Source: Alphaproteobacteria bacterium
GTDB taxonomy: Bacteria; Pseudomonadota; Alphaproteobacteria; JABAAW01
Length of the DNA: 13,623 bases
Direction of reading: 5' to 3'
NCBI GenBank assembly: GCA_014239005.1
Contig: JABAAA010000020.1
Span: forward strand, 1 to 13,623
Shown here: positions 7,157 through 13,623 of the stretch, piece by piece
Numbering within the stretch: position 1 is the stretch's first letter
Layout of the letters: every line of letters begins with the position of its first letter
The notes under the pieces: generated by a model
Seen by the model: only the letters and a program-made list of their open reading frames with translations
Told to the model about the DNA's origin: nothing
Databases searched by the model: none
Translations under genes and position numbers: made by a program

Positions 7157-7186
7157 GAAGGGGCGGAGCAACAGCTCCGCCCCTTC
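7157..7186 (+). terminator. Hairpin terminator of the amt operon
   Basis: A perfect 13-bp stem, GAAGGGGCGGAGC (7157-7169) against GCTCCGCCCCTTC (7174-7186), with an AACA loop, 17 nt after the small ORF. Only a weak T-rich tail (GCTTGT) follows, so termination may be partial or factor-assisted. Confidence 0.65.
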
Positions 7187-7280
7187 GCTTGTACAAACTA
7201 TGTTTCGTGACAATTTACAAAACTTTCTTGACTTTTTTGCTTTGCGTGCATGCAAATAGCTTCATGATGTCGGGCTCGAA

Positions 7281-7340
7281 AAATCTATGGTTTTCAAAAA
7301 TCATGGGTTTCAATGTGTAATTTCCGAAATGTTTTATGCT
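7281..7340 (+). promoter_or_regulatory. Tandem direct repeats and -10-like box upstream of mgdA
   Basis: Two adjacent near-copies, AAATCTATGGTTTTCAA (7281-7297) and AAATCATGGGTTTCAA (7298-7313), sit in an AT-rich stretch 38-71 nt before mgdA. TATGCT (7335-7340) resembles a -10 box but no good -35 precedes it, which would fit an activator-dependent promoter with the repeats as binding sites. A TTGACT at 7228-7233 lacks a good -10 partner. Confidence 0.4.
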
Positions 7341-7351
7341 AGTCTGCCGCG

Positions 7352-8590
7352 ATGCCGCTCGCTCTGTTGACATACGCCTTGGGGCTGGGAGAGAGAAAAA
7401 GGCACTTTCCCGCACCCCAGCCCTTGCAGAAACGCTACGATGTGCTGATCATCGGCGCAGGAGGACACGGGCTAGCCTGCGCCTACCACTTGGCGAAAGA
7501 CCACGGCATCACGAAGACAATCGTCATCGACAAGGGATACTTGGGCGGCGGCAACACCGCGCGCAACACGACGATCGTGCGCGCCAACTATCTGACCGAA
7601 GAAGGAACCGCCTTCTACAAAGAATCGCTGGCGTTGTTCGAGAATCTTTCGCAAGAGCTCGACCTCAACACCATGTACTCGAAGCGAGGACACCTGACGC
7701 TCGCCCACACCGACGCAGCCCTGCGCACCGCGCGTTGGCGAGCCGAAGTGAACAAGCACCTCGGCGTGCGCTCCGAAGTGGTGGGACGGCATGAGCTGAG
7801 AAAAATCTGTCCGCAGCTGAACCTGTCGGACGAGGTGCGCTTTCCTGTCCTCGGCGCGTTGTACCACGCACCAGGGGCGATCGCGCGCCACGACGCTGTC
7901 GCCTGGGGCTACGCTCGCGCCGCTTACAGACGCGGTGTCGAGATTTTGCAAAACACCGAGGCGACGGGCTTTCAAGTCGAACGAGGACGCGTGGTCGGTG
8001 TCCGAACCTCGCGCGGCACGATCACAGCCGCCAAGGTTGTACAAGCCGTCGCCGGACATTCCAGCGTGCTTGCGCACAAACTCGGCATCCGTCTGCCGAT
8101 CCGCACCGTGCCGTTGCAAGCTTGCGTCTCGCAACCCTACCAGCCCTTTCTCGATCCGATCGTCGTCTCCGGCTCGCTGCATGTCTACATCTCACAGAGC
8201 GCACGCGGCGAGTTCGTCATGGGGGGCGCGACCGACCCTGCCGAGCTCTACGACACGCGCTCGACTTTAGAGTTCAAAGAGCAGCTCATGATGCATATTC
8301 TCGAACTCTTTCCGCAACTTGCCAACGCGAACCTGCTCCGGCAGTGGGCGGGACTTGCCGACATGACACCCGATTTCTCGCCCGTCATGGGCAAGACGCC
8401 CGTCAAGAACTACTACATCGACGCGGGCTGGGGCACTTGGGGCTTCAAGGCGACCCCCGTCTGTGGCAAGCGCATGGCGGAATGCGTCGCCACCGACAAG
8501 ACGCCTGCCCTGCTGAAACCCTTCGCCCTGTCGCGCTTCGACGACTTCGATCTCGTCGGCGAAAAGGGCGCGGCTTCGGTCGGACACTAG
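7352..8590 (+). CDS. mgdA: N-methylglutamate dehydrogenase subunit A (SoxB-like, FAD)
   Basis: A 412-residue protein matching the beta subunit of heterotetrameric sarcosine oxidase. The FAD dinucleotide motif is at residues 35-40 (GAGGHG) in YDVLIIGAGGHGLACAYHLA. It is followed by GGGNTARNTTIVRANYL, the SoxB signature near the flavin, and by the C-terminal GWGTWGFKATPVCGK substrate/flavin segment. In the NMG pathway this subunit would oxidise N-methylglutamate. An in-frame TAG at 7340-7342 limits the start, and the ATG at 7352 is the first available. No Shine-Dalgarno is visible, so translation may be leaderless. It is the first of four tightly packed genes in the soxBDAG order. True sarcosine oxidase is the alternative; the adjacent mgs and GmaS-like genes favour Mgd. 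Confidence 0.82.
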   Translation: MPLALLTYALGLGERKRHFPAPQPLQKRYDVLIIGAGGHGLACAYHLAKDHGITKTIVIDKGYLGGGNTARNTTIVRANYLTEEGTAFYKESLALFENLSQELDLNTMYSKRGHLTLAHTDAALRTARWRAEVNKHLGVRSEVVGRHELRKICPQLNLSDEVRFPVLGALYHAPGAIARHDAVAWGYARAAYRRGVEILQNTEATGFQVERGRVVGVRTSRGTITAAKVVQAVAGHSSVLAHKLGIRLPIRTVPLQACVSQPYQPFLDPIVVSGSLHVYISQSARGEFVMGGATDPAELYDTRSTLEFKEQLMMHILELFPQLANANLLRQWAGLADMTPDFSPVMGKTPVKNYYIDAGWGTWGFKATPVCGKRMAECVATDKTPALLKPFALSRFDDFDLVGEKGAASVGH

Positions 8591-8619
8591 AACGCCTAGA
8601 TGCTTGGAGAACCCCGCCC

Positions 8620-8943
8620 GTGAAGCTCATGCCCTGCCCTATCCATGGCGAGCGCAACATCGCCGAGTTTTTCTGTAAAGGGCCTGTCTTGTCCATGCCG
8701 AACGCTACGCGCGGCACGAGACAGCAGTGGGCGCGCTATCTCTTCTTGGCGGAGAACAAGGCAGGAATCGTCGACGAGTGGTGGCTGCATAGCCCCAGCA
8801 GCTTATGGTTCGTGGCAAGACGAGACACGACCTCCGACGAGATATTGCAAACTTGGACGATCGAAGCTTACCGCACGCAACAACAGAAAAAAACAACGCC
8901 CAAAGCAACCCCCAAAGCAACATCAAAGACGACAACACGATGA
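8620..8943 (+). CDS. mgdB: N-methylglutamate dehydrogenase subunit B (SoxD-like)
   Basis: A 107-residue protein related to the small delta subunit of sarcosine oxidase. Evidence is MPCPIHGERNIAEFFCKG at the N-terminus and DEWWLHSPSSLWFVARRDT in the middle. A GTG start at 8620 is preferred, with GGAG 10 nt upstream; ATG at 8629 is possible. In SoxD a zinc ion is held by CxxC and a later His and Cys. Here CPIH replaces CPxC and the later Cys position reads SS, so the zinc site looks lost or altered. The C-terminal tail is low-complexity, with three 12-bp units (8896-8931) encoding TPKA, TPKA, TSKT. Its stop overlaps the mgdC start (ATGA). Confidence 0.8.
   Translation: MKLMPCPIHGERNIAEFFCKGPVLSMPNATRGTRQQWARYLFLAENKAGIVDEWWLHSPSSLWFVARRDTTSDEILQTWTIEAYRTQQQKKTTPKATPKATSKTTTR
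8896..8931 (+). repeat. Three 12-bp units in the MgdB tail
   Basis: Units ACGCCCAAAGCA, ACCCCCAAAGCA and a diverged third encode TPKA-TPKA-TSKT in the C-terminal tail. Confidence 0.75.
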
Positions 8944-11900
8944 AACGCATCGAGACAAGCCGTCGCCACGACACGAGATGGGGTTGTTGGATCGATCGCC
9001 GTAAACCGCTCTCCTTCCGTTTCGAGGGACGGCGCTACACGGGCTTTGAAGGCGACAGCCTGGCGAGCGCGCTCGCCGCCTCGGGGGTGATGGTGTTCTC
9101 GCGCTCGTTCAAGTATCGCCGCAAGCGCGGCATCTTTTCGCTGAACGCGTCGGACGCGAACACGCTGGTCAATGTTGACGACATTCCCAACCTTTTTGCC
9201 GAGCGCGTGTTGTTGCGCGAGGGCTTGAAGGCGCACGCGCAACAACGTCTGCGCTTCAACCCCCTTTTCGTGCTGACCTTTCTGTCGCGTTTTTTGCCTG
9301 CGGGCTTCTACTACCGCACCTTCTTTCGTCCGCGTGGCGTCTGGAAGCTGTGGGAGCGAATCTTTCGCAAGCTCGCAGGAGTGGGACTTCTCCCGCAGAC
9401 GAAGGTCGCGCACCACGCGCTGCCGCGTTTCGACAAGGCGTACGGATTTTTCGAACTCGTCGTCGTCGGCGGCGGGCTGGCGGGCGTGACGGCAGCGACC
9501 ACGGCGGCAAGGCTCGGCGTGCGGACGTTGCTCGTCGAGCGCGAACCGCGTTTGGGGGGGGCAAGCTTTGCAAAAGACATCGATGCCAACATGGACGCCA
9601 ATTTGGACGCCAGCCTGTTGCAAGCGCCTCTGCAAGCGCCTCTGCAAGAGCTTCTGCAAGAGCTTCTGCAAGCGCCTCCCGACGCGCTCACGGTGATGAC
9701 GGGAGGGGAAGCGACGGGTTTGTTCGCCGATCGCTTTCTTGCCGTCGTCGAAGCGAAAAAACGACGGTTGCATAAAATCCGCGCGCAAAGTTGCATCGTC
9801 GCCAGCGGCGCGTTTGAACTGCCTGCCGTCTTTCGCAACAACGACCTTCCGGGCGTGATGCTCGCCTCTGCTGCGCGAAAACTCATGCGAGGCTACGGCG
9901 TTGTCGTGGGGCAGAAGCCCGTCATTTTTGCCGCCAACTCGTTCGGCTACCAGCTCGCGCTCGACTTCTTGGCGCTCGGCATCAAACCCATCCTCCTCGA
10001 TCCGCGTCCCGTGCCGCACATTCCCGATGCGCTTTCCATCCGCGACCACCACATCGTTTGCGCGAACGGCGTCATCCCCCTCGAAGCTCTCGGTAAGGGC
10101 AGAATTCAAGGCGTGAAAGCCATGATCGCAGGCTCGCAACATTTCTTTCCCTGCGATTGCCTCTGCCTCGCCGTAGGATTCGCCCCTGCAGCCGAGCTGC
10201 TCGTGCAAGGAGGAGCAGAACTGCGCTATTTGGAAACACACCACTGCCAACGCCTGATCAGTCTCGGCGAAGGGTTGCACGCCGTCGGTGCCGTCGCGGG
10301 ACTCTTCGAGCCTGCCAAAGTACAACGACACGCAGAGCAGACGGCGAAAGCCGTCGCGCGCGAGCTTCTCTCCCTACGCTCCCTCCGCCAAAAGACAAAG
10401 ACAAAAACAAGGACAAAGACAGAAACAAGGGCTGCTCGCCACCGAGCAAAACCGCTCAACACCTTGCCTGCCCCGACGTTATTTGACGACGCTGCGCAGA
10501 ACTGGCACGACCCCGTCTTTCCCTACCTTCGCGGGCTTAAGAGAAACAGGAGCGAAAATAACGAAAAAGACGAGAGTCACAAAGGAAAAAAAGAGTTTGT
10601 CGATTTGGACGAGGACTTGCAAATCTCCGACCTGCACGATTCGGTACGCGACGGTTACGATTCTATGCAGCTGGTGAAACGCTACACGACGCTCGGCATG
10701 GGGGTGAGCCAAGGCAGGCATTCCAACATCAACGGGCTGAGAATCGTCTCGCGTCTGACAAAAGAAGAACCCGCACGGCTCGGTCTTTCTAGCGTGCGTC
10801 CTCCGACTGCGCCCGAGTCTTTCTCCATGCTCGCCGGACGCAGCTTCCAACCCCTGCGCCTCTCGCCGATGCACCAACGCCACGAGCAAGCCTTCGCAAA
10901 AACAATGGTGGCGGGCAGCTGGCTGCGTCCCGCCTACTACCCCCCCCCCCCCCAACCGCTCGGCGAGACGGAGGCGCGCACCATCGTCGAACAAGAAGTC
11001 CGATCCGTCAGAACATCGGTCGGCATGATCGATGTCACCACCTTGGGCGGCATCGATGTCTACGGCGAGGATGCCGCCGAGTTCGCAGACAGGCTCTACT
11101 GCTGGTCGTACAAGAAGCAACTGGTCGGACGCGCGCGCTACCTGTTGATGACGGACGAAGCGGGCGTGGTTGCCGACGACGGCGTCTGTTGCCGCTTCGC
11201 CCCCGACCACCTCTACCTCACGACGACGACAGGAGGAAGCGACGCCGTCTATCGCGCGCTATTGTTTTGGAAGGCGCAATGGAACTTGAAAGTCGAGGTC
11301 ACCAACAGCACAGCCGCCTTTGCAGGGGTGAATGTCGCAGGTCCGCTCGCGCGCGAGGTGCTGCAAGGCTTGTGCGAAGGGATCGACCTTTCGGGCGAGA
11401 GCTTTCCTTACATGGGCGTGCGCGAGGGAAAGGTTGCGGGTTCATACGCGCGCCTGTTGCGCGTAGGCTTCGTCGGCGAGCTGGGCTACGAGATCCATGT
11501 TCCCTTTTCTGAAGGGGAAGCCTTGTGGGATGCGCTCATGCAACACGGCAAACGTTGGCAGATGAAGCCCTTCGGCGTAGAGGCGCAGCGCCTGCTACGT
11601 CTTGAGAAAGGACACATTATCATCGGACAAGACACCGACGGACTCACTCTGCCGCACGAGGCGGCGTTGGGATGGGCGGTTTCGCGCAAAAAGCCCTTCT
11701 TCATCGGCAAACGTCCGCTCGAGATTCAGGTCGAGCGAGGAATCACGAAACGGCTGATCGGATTCTCGATCCCTGCACGTCGTCACCACCGTCGTCACCA
11801 CAAAAACCTCCCGCATGAATGCAACCTTGTCATGCACGAGGGTGCGATCGACGGTCGAGTCACTTCGATCGCCTATTCGCCCACCTTGGATAGGGTCATC

Positions 11901-12026
11901 GGGCTTGCCTATGTTTCGCAAAGCCGCAAGACCCTCGCCATCAAGCTCGACAACGGCAAGCTGTTGCAAGCCTCCATCGTTCCCCTGCCCTTCTACGACC
12001 CCGAAGGCGAGAGGCAAAAGCTCTAA
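8940..12026 (+). CDS. mgdC: N-methylglutamate dehydrogenase subunit C (SoxA-like)
   Basis: The start is taken at the ATG at 8940, which overlaps the mgdB stop as ATGA; the frame is open further upstream inside mgdB but that part is shadow. The product is 1028 residues. Domain order: a SoxA N-terminal ferredoxin-like domain (FEGRRYTGFEGDSLASALAA, residues about 20-75); a dinucleotide-binding domain with VVVGGGLAGVTAATTAARLG near residue 174; a Bfd-like module VDLDEDLQISDLHDSVRDGY...GMGVSQGRHSN near residues 555-595; and a GcvT-type folate-binding aminomethyltransferase domain from about residue 665 to the end. The last domain would move the released one-carbon unit to tetrahydrofolate. Three low-complexity inserts (near residues 215-246, 484-496 and 946-954) make it longer than usual. 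A 14-C tract (10940-10953) lies at the border of the GcvT-like domain. Confidence 0.83.
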   Translation: MKRIETSRRHDTRWGCWIDRRKPLSFRFEGRRYTGFEGDSLASALAASGVMVFSRSFKYRRKRGIFSLNASDANTLVNVDDIPNLFAERVLLREGLKAHAQQRLRFNPLFVLTFLSRFLPAGFYYRTFFRPRGVWKLWERIFRKLAGVGLLPQTKVAHHALPRFDKAYGFFELVVVGGGLAGVTAATTAARLGVRTLLVEREPRLGGASFAKDIDANMDANLDASLLQAPLQAPLQELLQELLQAPPDALTVMTGGEATGLFADRFLAVVEAKKRRLHKIRAQSCIVASGAFELPAVFRNNDLPGVMLASAARKLMRGYGVVVGQKPVIFAANSFGYQLALDFLALGIKPILLDPRPVPHIPDALSIRDHHIVCANGVIPLEALGKGRIQGVKAMIAGSQHFFPCDCLCLAVGFAPAAELLVQGGAELRYLETHHCQRLISLGEGLHAVGAVAGLFEPAKVQRHAEQTAKAVARELLSLRSLRQKTKTKTRTKTETRAARHRAKPLNTLPAPTLFDDAAQNWHDPVFPYLRGLKRNRSENNEKDESHKGKKEFVDLDEDLQISDLHDSVRDGYDSMQLVKRYTTLGMGVSQGRHSNINGLRIVSRLTKEEPARLGLSSVRPPTAPESFSMLAGRSFQPLRLSPMHQRHEQAFAKTMVAGSWLRPAYYPPPPQPLGETEARTIVEQEVRSVRTSVGMIDVTTLGGIDVYGEDAAEFADRLYCWSYKKQLVGRARYLLMTDEAGVVADDGVCCRFAPDHLYLTTTTGGSDAVYRALLFWKAQWNLKVEVTNSTAAFAGVNVAGPLAREVLQGLCEGIDLSGESFPYMGVREGKVAGSYARLLRVGFVGELGYEIHVPFSEGEALWDALMQHGKRWQMKPFGVEAQRLLRLEKGHIIIGQDTDGLTLPHEAALGWAVSRKKPFFIGKRPLEIQVERGITKRLIGFSIPARRHHRRHHKNLPHECNLVMHEGAIDGRVTSIAYSPTLDRVIGLAYVSQSRKTLAIKLDNGKLLQASIVPLPFYDPEGERQKL
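9619..9678 (+). repeat. Five 12-bp units in mgdC
   Basis: TGCAAGCGCCTC repeated five times (units three and four read TGCAAGAGCTTC), giving LQAP, LQAP, LQEL, LQEL, LQAP in an insert of the dinucleotide-binding domain. The three preceding 12-bp-like units encode DANM, DANL, DASL. Confidence 0.9.
10392..10427 (+). repeat. Six hexamer units in mgdC (KT repeat)
   Basis: Six 6-bp units of the type AAGACA encode KT-KT-KT-RT-KT-ET in a charged linker before the Bfd-like module. Confidence 0.8.
10940..10953 (+). repeat. 14-base poly-C tract in mgdC
   Basis: Fourteen consecutive C encode four prolines (YYPPPPQ) at the border of the folate-binding domain. A tract of this length is prone to slippage in replication and sequencing. 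A one-base change would truncate MgdC and remove the whole aminomethyltransferase-like domain. Confidence 0.95.
11778..11801 (+). repeat. Exact 12-bp tandem repeat (x2) in mgdC
   Basis: CGTCGTCACCAC occurs twice in a row, encoding RRHH-RRHH in a loop of the C-terminal domain. Confidence 0.9.
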
Positions 12027-12032
12027 TCGCTC

Positions 12033-12875
12033 ATGGCTGCTTTGTTCGCCCGTCGTCGTTCTCCGCTTGCACCGCGTCTCAGCGCGCTCGGTGCTGCTTT
12101 CGTGCCTTTCGCCGACGACGTTGCCCTCGTGGAAACCCTGCCCGCCTACCACCGCGAAGTCGGCAAACGCCACCGCGAACACATCACCCCCCTTTTGCTC
12201 TGCGACCTCTCGCCGCTGGCAAGGGTCGGCGTGAAAGGAAGAGGTGGCGAAAGCTTGCTCCGACGCTCGGCGCTGGTTCCTGCGAAAGAGGTCAACGAGA
12301 GCGTCGAGCAGAAAGACGGCGCGCTGTGCGTGCGACTGGCAGGAAACGAAGTGTTGCTCTTGAGTGCACTCGATTCCCAAGGAACACACGACTTCGTGCC
12401 GCTCAGAAAAAACTTGGCAGCAAGTCGAAGCAAGCAGCAGGTCTTCCCTGTCGCCTATCAAGACAGCCTTTGCTGGCTCGCGCTCGCGGGCGATAGGGCG
12501 AGCGACCTGTTGGCGACGATGTGCGCGGTCGATCTGCGCGACGGCGTGTTTGCGCACGGCGGGCTGGCGCAGACCTCGCTTGCACGCCTGTCAGCGCTGG
12601 TGCTGCGCGATCCTGTGCGGCGATCTTCGACAATTTCTTCCGATGTGCCTTTGTTCCACCTTCTCGTCGATAGCGCATCGAGTCTCTATCTTTGGGACTG
12701 CTTGCGCGATGCGATGGGGGAATACGAGGGGCTCGTCTGCGGCAGGCAGGATTTGCTACGCTTTCTTGCCACTACTTCTCCTTCTCGCTCCCCGTCTCGC
12801 TCCCCGTCTCGCTCCCCTTCTCGCACCCCGCCTCGTCATTCCGCCTCGCCATTCTCTGGCACGAGAGCGCCCTAG
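12033..12875 (+). CDS. mgdD: N-methylglutamate dehydrogenase subunit D (SoxG-like)
   Basis: A 280-residue protein 6 nt after mgdC in the position of soxG, the gamma subunit of sarcosine oxidase. It fits the divergent GcvT-like fold of that subunit: LCDLSPLARVGVKGRGG near residue 60, WLALAGDRASDLLATMCAVDLRDGVF near 150, and TSLARLSALVLRD before FHLLVDSASSLYLWDCL. In sarcosine oxidase this subunit pairs with the alpha C-terminal domain around the folate site. The family is weakly conserved, so the call rests partly on gene order. No strong Shine-Dalgarno is seen (GAGAGG about 20 nt upstream), suggesting coupling to mgdC. The last 30 residues are a Ser/Arg/Pro tail made of 12-bp repeats. Its stop overlaps the end of the convergent ectC-like gene by 4 nt. 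Confidence 0.75.
   Translation: MAALFARRRSPLAPRLSALGAAFVPFADDVALVETLPAYHREVGKRHREHITPLLLCDLSPLARVGVKGRGGESLLRRSALVPAKEVNESVEQKDGALCVRLAGNEVLLLSALDSQGTHDFVPLRKNLAASRSKQQVFPVAYQDSLCWLALAGDRASDLLATMCAVDLRDGVFAHGGLAQTSLARLSALVLRDPVRRSSTISSDVPLFHLLVDSASSLYLWDCLRDAMGEYEGLVCGRQDLLRFLATTSPSRSPSRSPSRSPSRTPPRHSASPFSGTRAP
12783..12830 (+). repeat. Four 12-bp units in the MgdD tail
   Basis: TCTCGCTCCCCG in four tandem units (the last two with single changes) encodes SRSP, SRSP, SRSP, SRTP at the C-terminus. Confidence 0.9.
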
Positions 12876-13252
12876 TAAGAAGAAGCCCCGTCGTTGAGGT
12901 TGTGCCGCTCGTCACCTTCGAGCGGCGGAGAAAAGACGCAGACCATGCGCAGCCCTTCCGTGGCCTCGACAGAGTGGTGGTCGTGCTTGTTGAGCGCAAA
13001 GAAGACGCCCGGGCGAAGGTCGTAGCGTTCGCCCGTCTGCTGGTCGGTGAGCTTTCCTGCACCTTCCAAGATGTAGCAAGCCTCCAAGTGCTGCCGATAC
13101 TGCAACGCGACCGTCGCACCGCGTTCTATCGTAGTGTCGGAAAAAGAAAAACCCATGCGGTCGCGCGCGAGCAGAAAACGTCGGCTCTGTCCCCGCCCCC
13201 AAGCGACATCACGATCAGAGCCTTGAATACGCTCCAGCGAGGTTACAATCAT
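12872..13252 (-). CDS. ectC: Ectoine-synthase-like cupin (EctC homologue), orphan
   Basis: A 126-residue cupin that follows L-ectoine synthase over its whole length (MIVTSLERIQGSDRDV, MGFSFSDTTI, YRQHLEACYILEG, FALNKHDHH, LRMVCVFSPPLEGDERHN). EctC closes N-gamma-acetyl-diaminobutyrate to the compatible solute ectoine. Numbering matches standard EctC. Iron ligands E57 and H93 are kept but the Tyr ligand at 85 is Phe. The substrate residues T40, Y52, H55, C105, F107 and E115 are kept, but position 21, usually Trp, is Gly. ectA and ectB are not in the window. An AAGGAG lies 6 nt before the ATG. It lies just downstream of tRNA-Arg on the same strand and is convergent with mgdD. It may be an orphan EctC with altered activity or a related cupin. 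Confidence 0.8.
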   Translation of the reverse strand: MIVTSLERIQGSDRDVAWGRGQSRRFLLARDRMGFSFSDTTIERGATVALQYRQHLEACYILEGAGKLTDQQTGERYDLRPGVFFALNKHDHHSVEATEGLRMVCVFSPPLEGDERHNLNDGASSY

Positions 13253-13276
13253 GCCTGCTCCTTGTTTGCAAAAAAG

Positions 13277-13350
13277 CGCGCCCGGGAGGATTCGAACCCC
13301 CGACCTTTTGATTCGTAGTCAAACACTCTATCCAGCTGAGCTACGGGCGC
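13277..13350 (-). tRNA. tRNA-Arg (anticodon ACG)
   Basis: A 74-nt cloverleaf on the minus strand: acceptor GCGCCCG/CGGGCGC with discriminator G; D stem GCTC/GAGT; anticodon stem TTTGA/TCAAA with loop CTACGAA (anticodon at 13314-13316); 5-nt variable loop; T stem GGGGG/CCTCC with loop TTCGAAT. CCA is not encoded. A T6 run follows (13270-13275), then the ectC-like gene 24 nt downstream. Confidence 0.95.
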
Positions 13351-13399
13351 GACGAAAAATCATCTTGGCATGGCGAACACAATAACGCAACAATAGCCT

Positions 13400-13623
13400 A
13401 TGGACGACAAGCAGCAAGAGGGGTTGCAAAAAGGAAAAGGCGGACGCTCGTCCCTGCGTCGAGGATACACGACCGGCGCGTGCGCAACCGCAGCGGCGAA
13501 GGCTGCGTTGCTGACGCTCCTCTACGGAAAAGCTCCGCACGAGGTTGCCATCACCTTGCCACGCGGCGAGGTCGCCTCCTTCTCGATTGCGCGCGCAGGA
13601 CTTCTGCGAAGCGGCGCTTACGC
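13400..13623 (+). CDS. cbiD: CbiD, cobalt-precorrin-5B C1-methyltransferase, N-terminal part
   Basis: The first 74 codons are present and the gene runs off the right edge. The N-terminal hallmark LRRGYTTGACATAAAKAAL (residues about 19-37) is the typical CbiD start, followed by a core strand HEVAITLPRGEV. CbiD methylates C1 of the corrin ring in the anaerobic (early cobalt insertion) route to cobalamin. The ATG at 13400 has no clear Shine-Dalgarno, but no better in-frame start is seen and the motif begins soon after. The gene is divergent from the tRNA. Residues 4-18 are a Gln/Gly/Lys-rich leader. Confidence 0.88.
   Translation, partial: MDDKQQEGLQKGKGGRSSLRRGYTTGACATAAAKAALLTLLYGKAPHEVAITLPRGEVASFSIARAGLLRSGAY

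Noticed and set aside
8868..10331. A 487-codon minus-strand frame opposite mgdC
   Set aside because: It is antisense to the well-conserved SoxA-like N-terminal domains and composed of Arg/Glu/Gln-rich sequence without motifs.
7352..12875. The four genes as classical sarcosine oxidase soxBDAG
   Set aside because: Possible by homology, but there is no glyA, purU or serine/glycine gene nearby, while mgs, GmaS-like and amt genes are. Kept as an alternative, not the main call.

Overview
The window looks like a piece of a GC-rich proteobacterial chromosome carrying an almost complete N-methylglutamate (NMG) pathway for methylamine use. The pathway genes, a tRNA-Arg(ACG) and the start of a cobalamin gene (cbiD) fit a methylotroph, or a bacterium using methylamine as a nitrogen source. 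I cannot name the genus from sequence alone.

Layout: (1) 1-4905, minus strand, an operon read right to left: a DAO-family FAD oxidoreductase, a glutamine-synthetase-family enzyme (probable gamma-glutamylmethylamide synthetase, GmaS), mgsA (class II glutaminase-type subunit) and mgsB (GXGXG subunit), running off the left edge where mgsC would be expected. (2) 4906-5479, a divergent intergenic region with a sigma70-like promoter for the minus operon, a G-rich minisatellite, a possible plus-strand promoter, a strong intrinsic terminator and a long imperfect hairpin just ahead of amt. (3) 5480-7139, plus strand: an Amt-family ammonium/methylammonium transporter and a 72-residue one-helix membrane protein, closed by a 13-bp hairpin. 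(4) 7352-12875, plus strand: four genes resembling heterotetrameric sarcosine oxidase beta, delta, alpha and gamma subunits (soxBDAG), here most likely N-methylglutamate dehydrogenase mgdABCD. (5) 12872-13252, minus strand: an orphan ectoine-synthase-like cupin (EctC) with two changed active-site positions, then tRNA-Arg(ACG). (6) 13400 to the end, plus strand: the N-terminus of CbiD.

How the genes work together (inference from known NMG pathways): Amt brings in methylammonium or ammonium. GmaS joins methylamine to glutamate at the cost of ATP, giving gamma-glutamylmethylamide. MgsABC converts that to N-methylglutamate. MgdABCD oxidises N-methylglutamate, returning glutamate and passing the one-carbon unit to tetrahydrofolate as methylene-THF. 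The extra FAD oxidoreductase and the small membrane protein have no assigned step.

The most unusual feature is an in-frame 804-bp (268-codon) tandem duplication covering the end of mgsA and most of mgsB. It leaves one open frame through copy 1 into copy 2, with a second ribosome-binding site and ATG inside it. On a smaller scale, many genes here contain in-frame 6-, 12- or 15-bp micro-repeats in loops or tails, and mgdC carries a 14-C tract.
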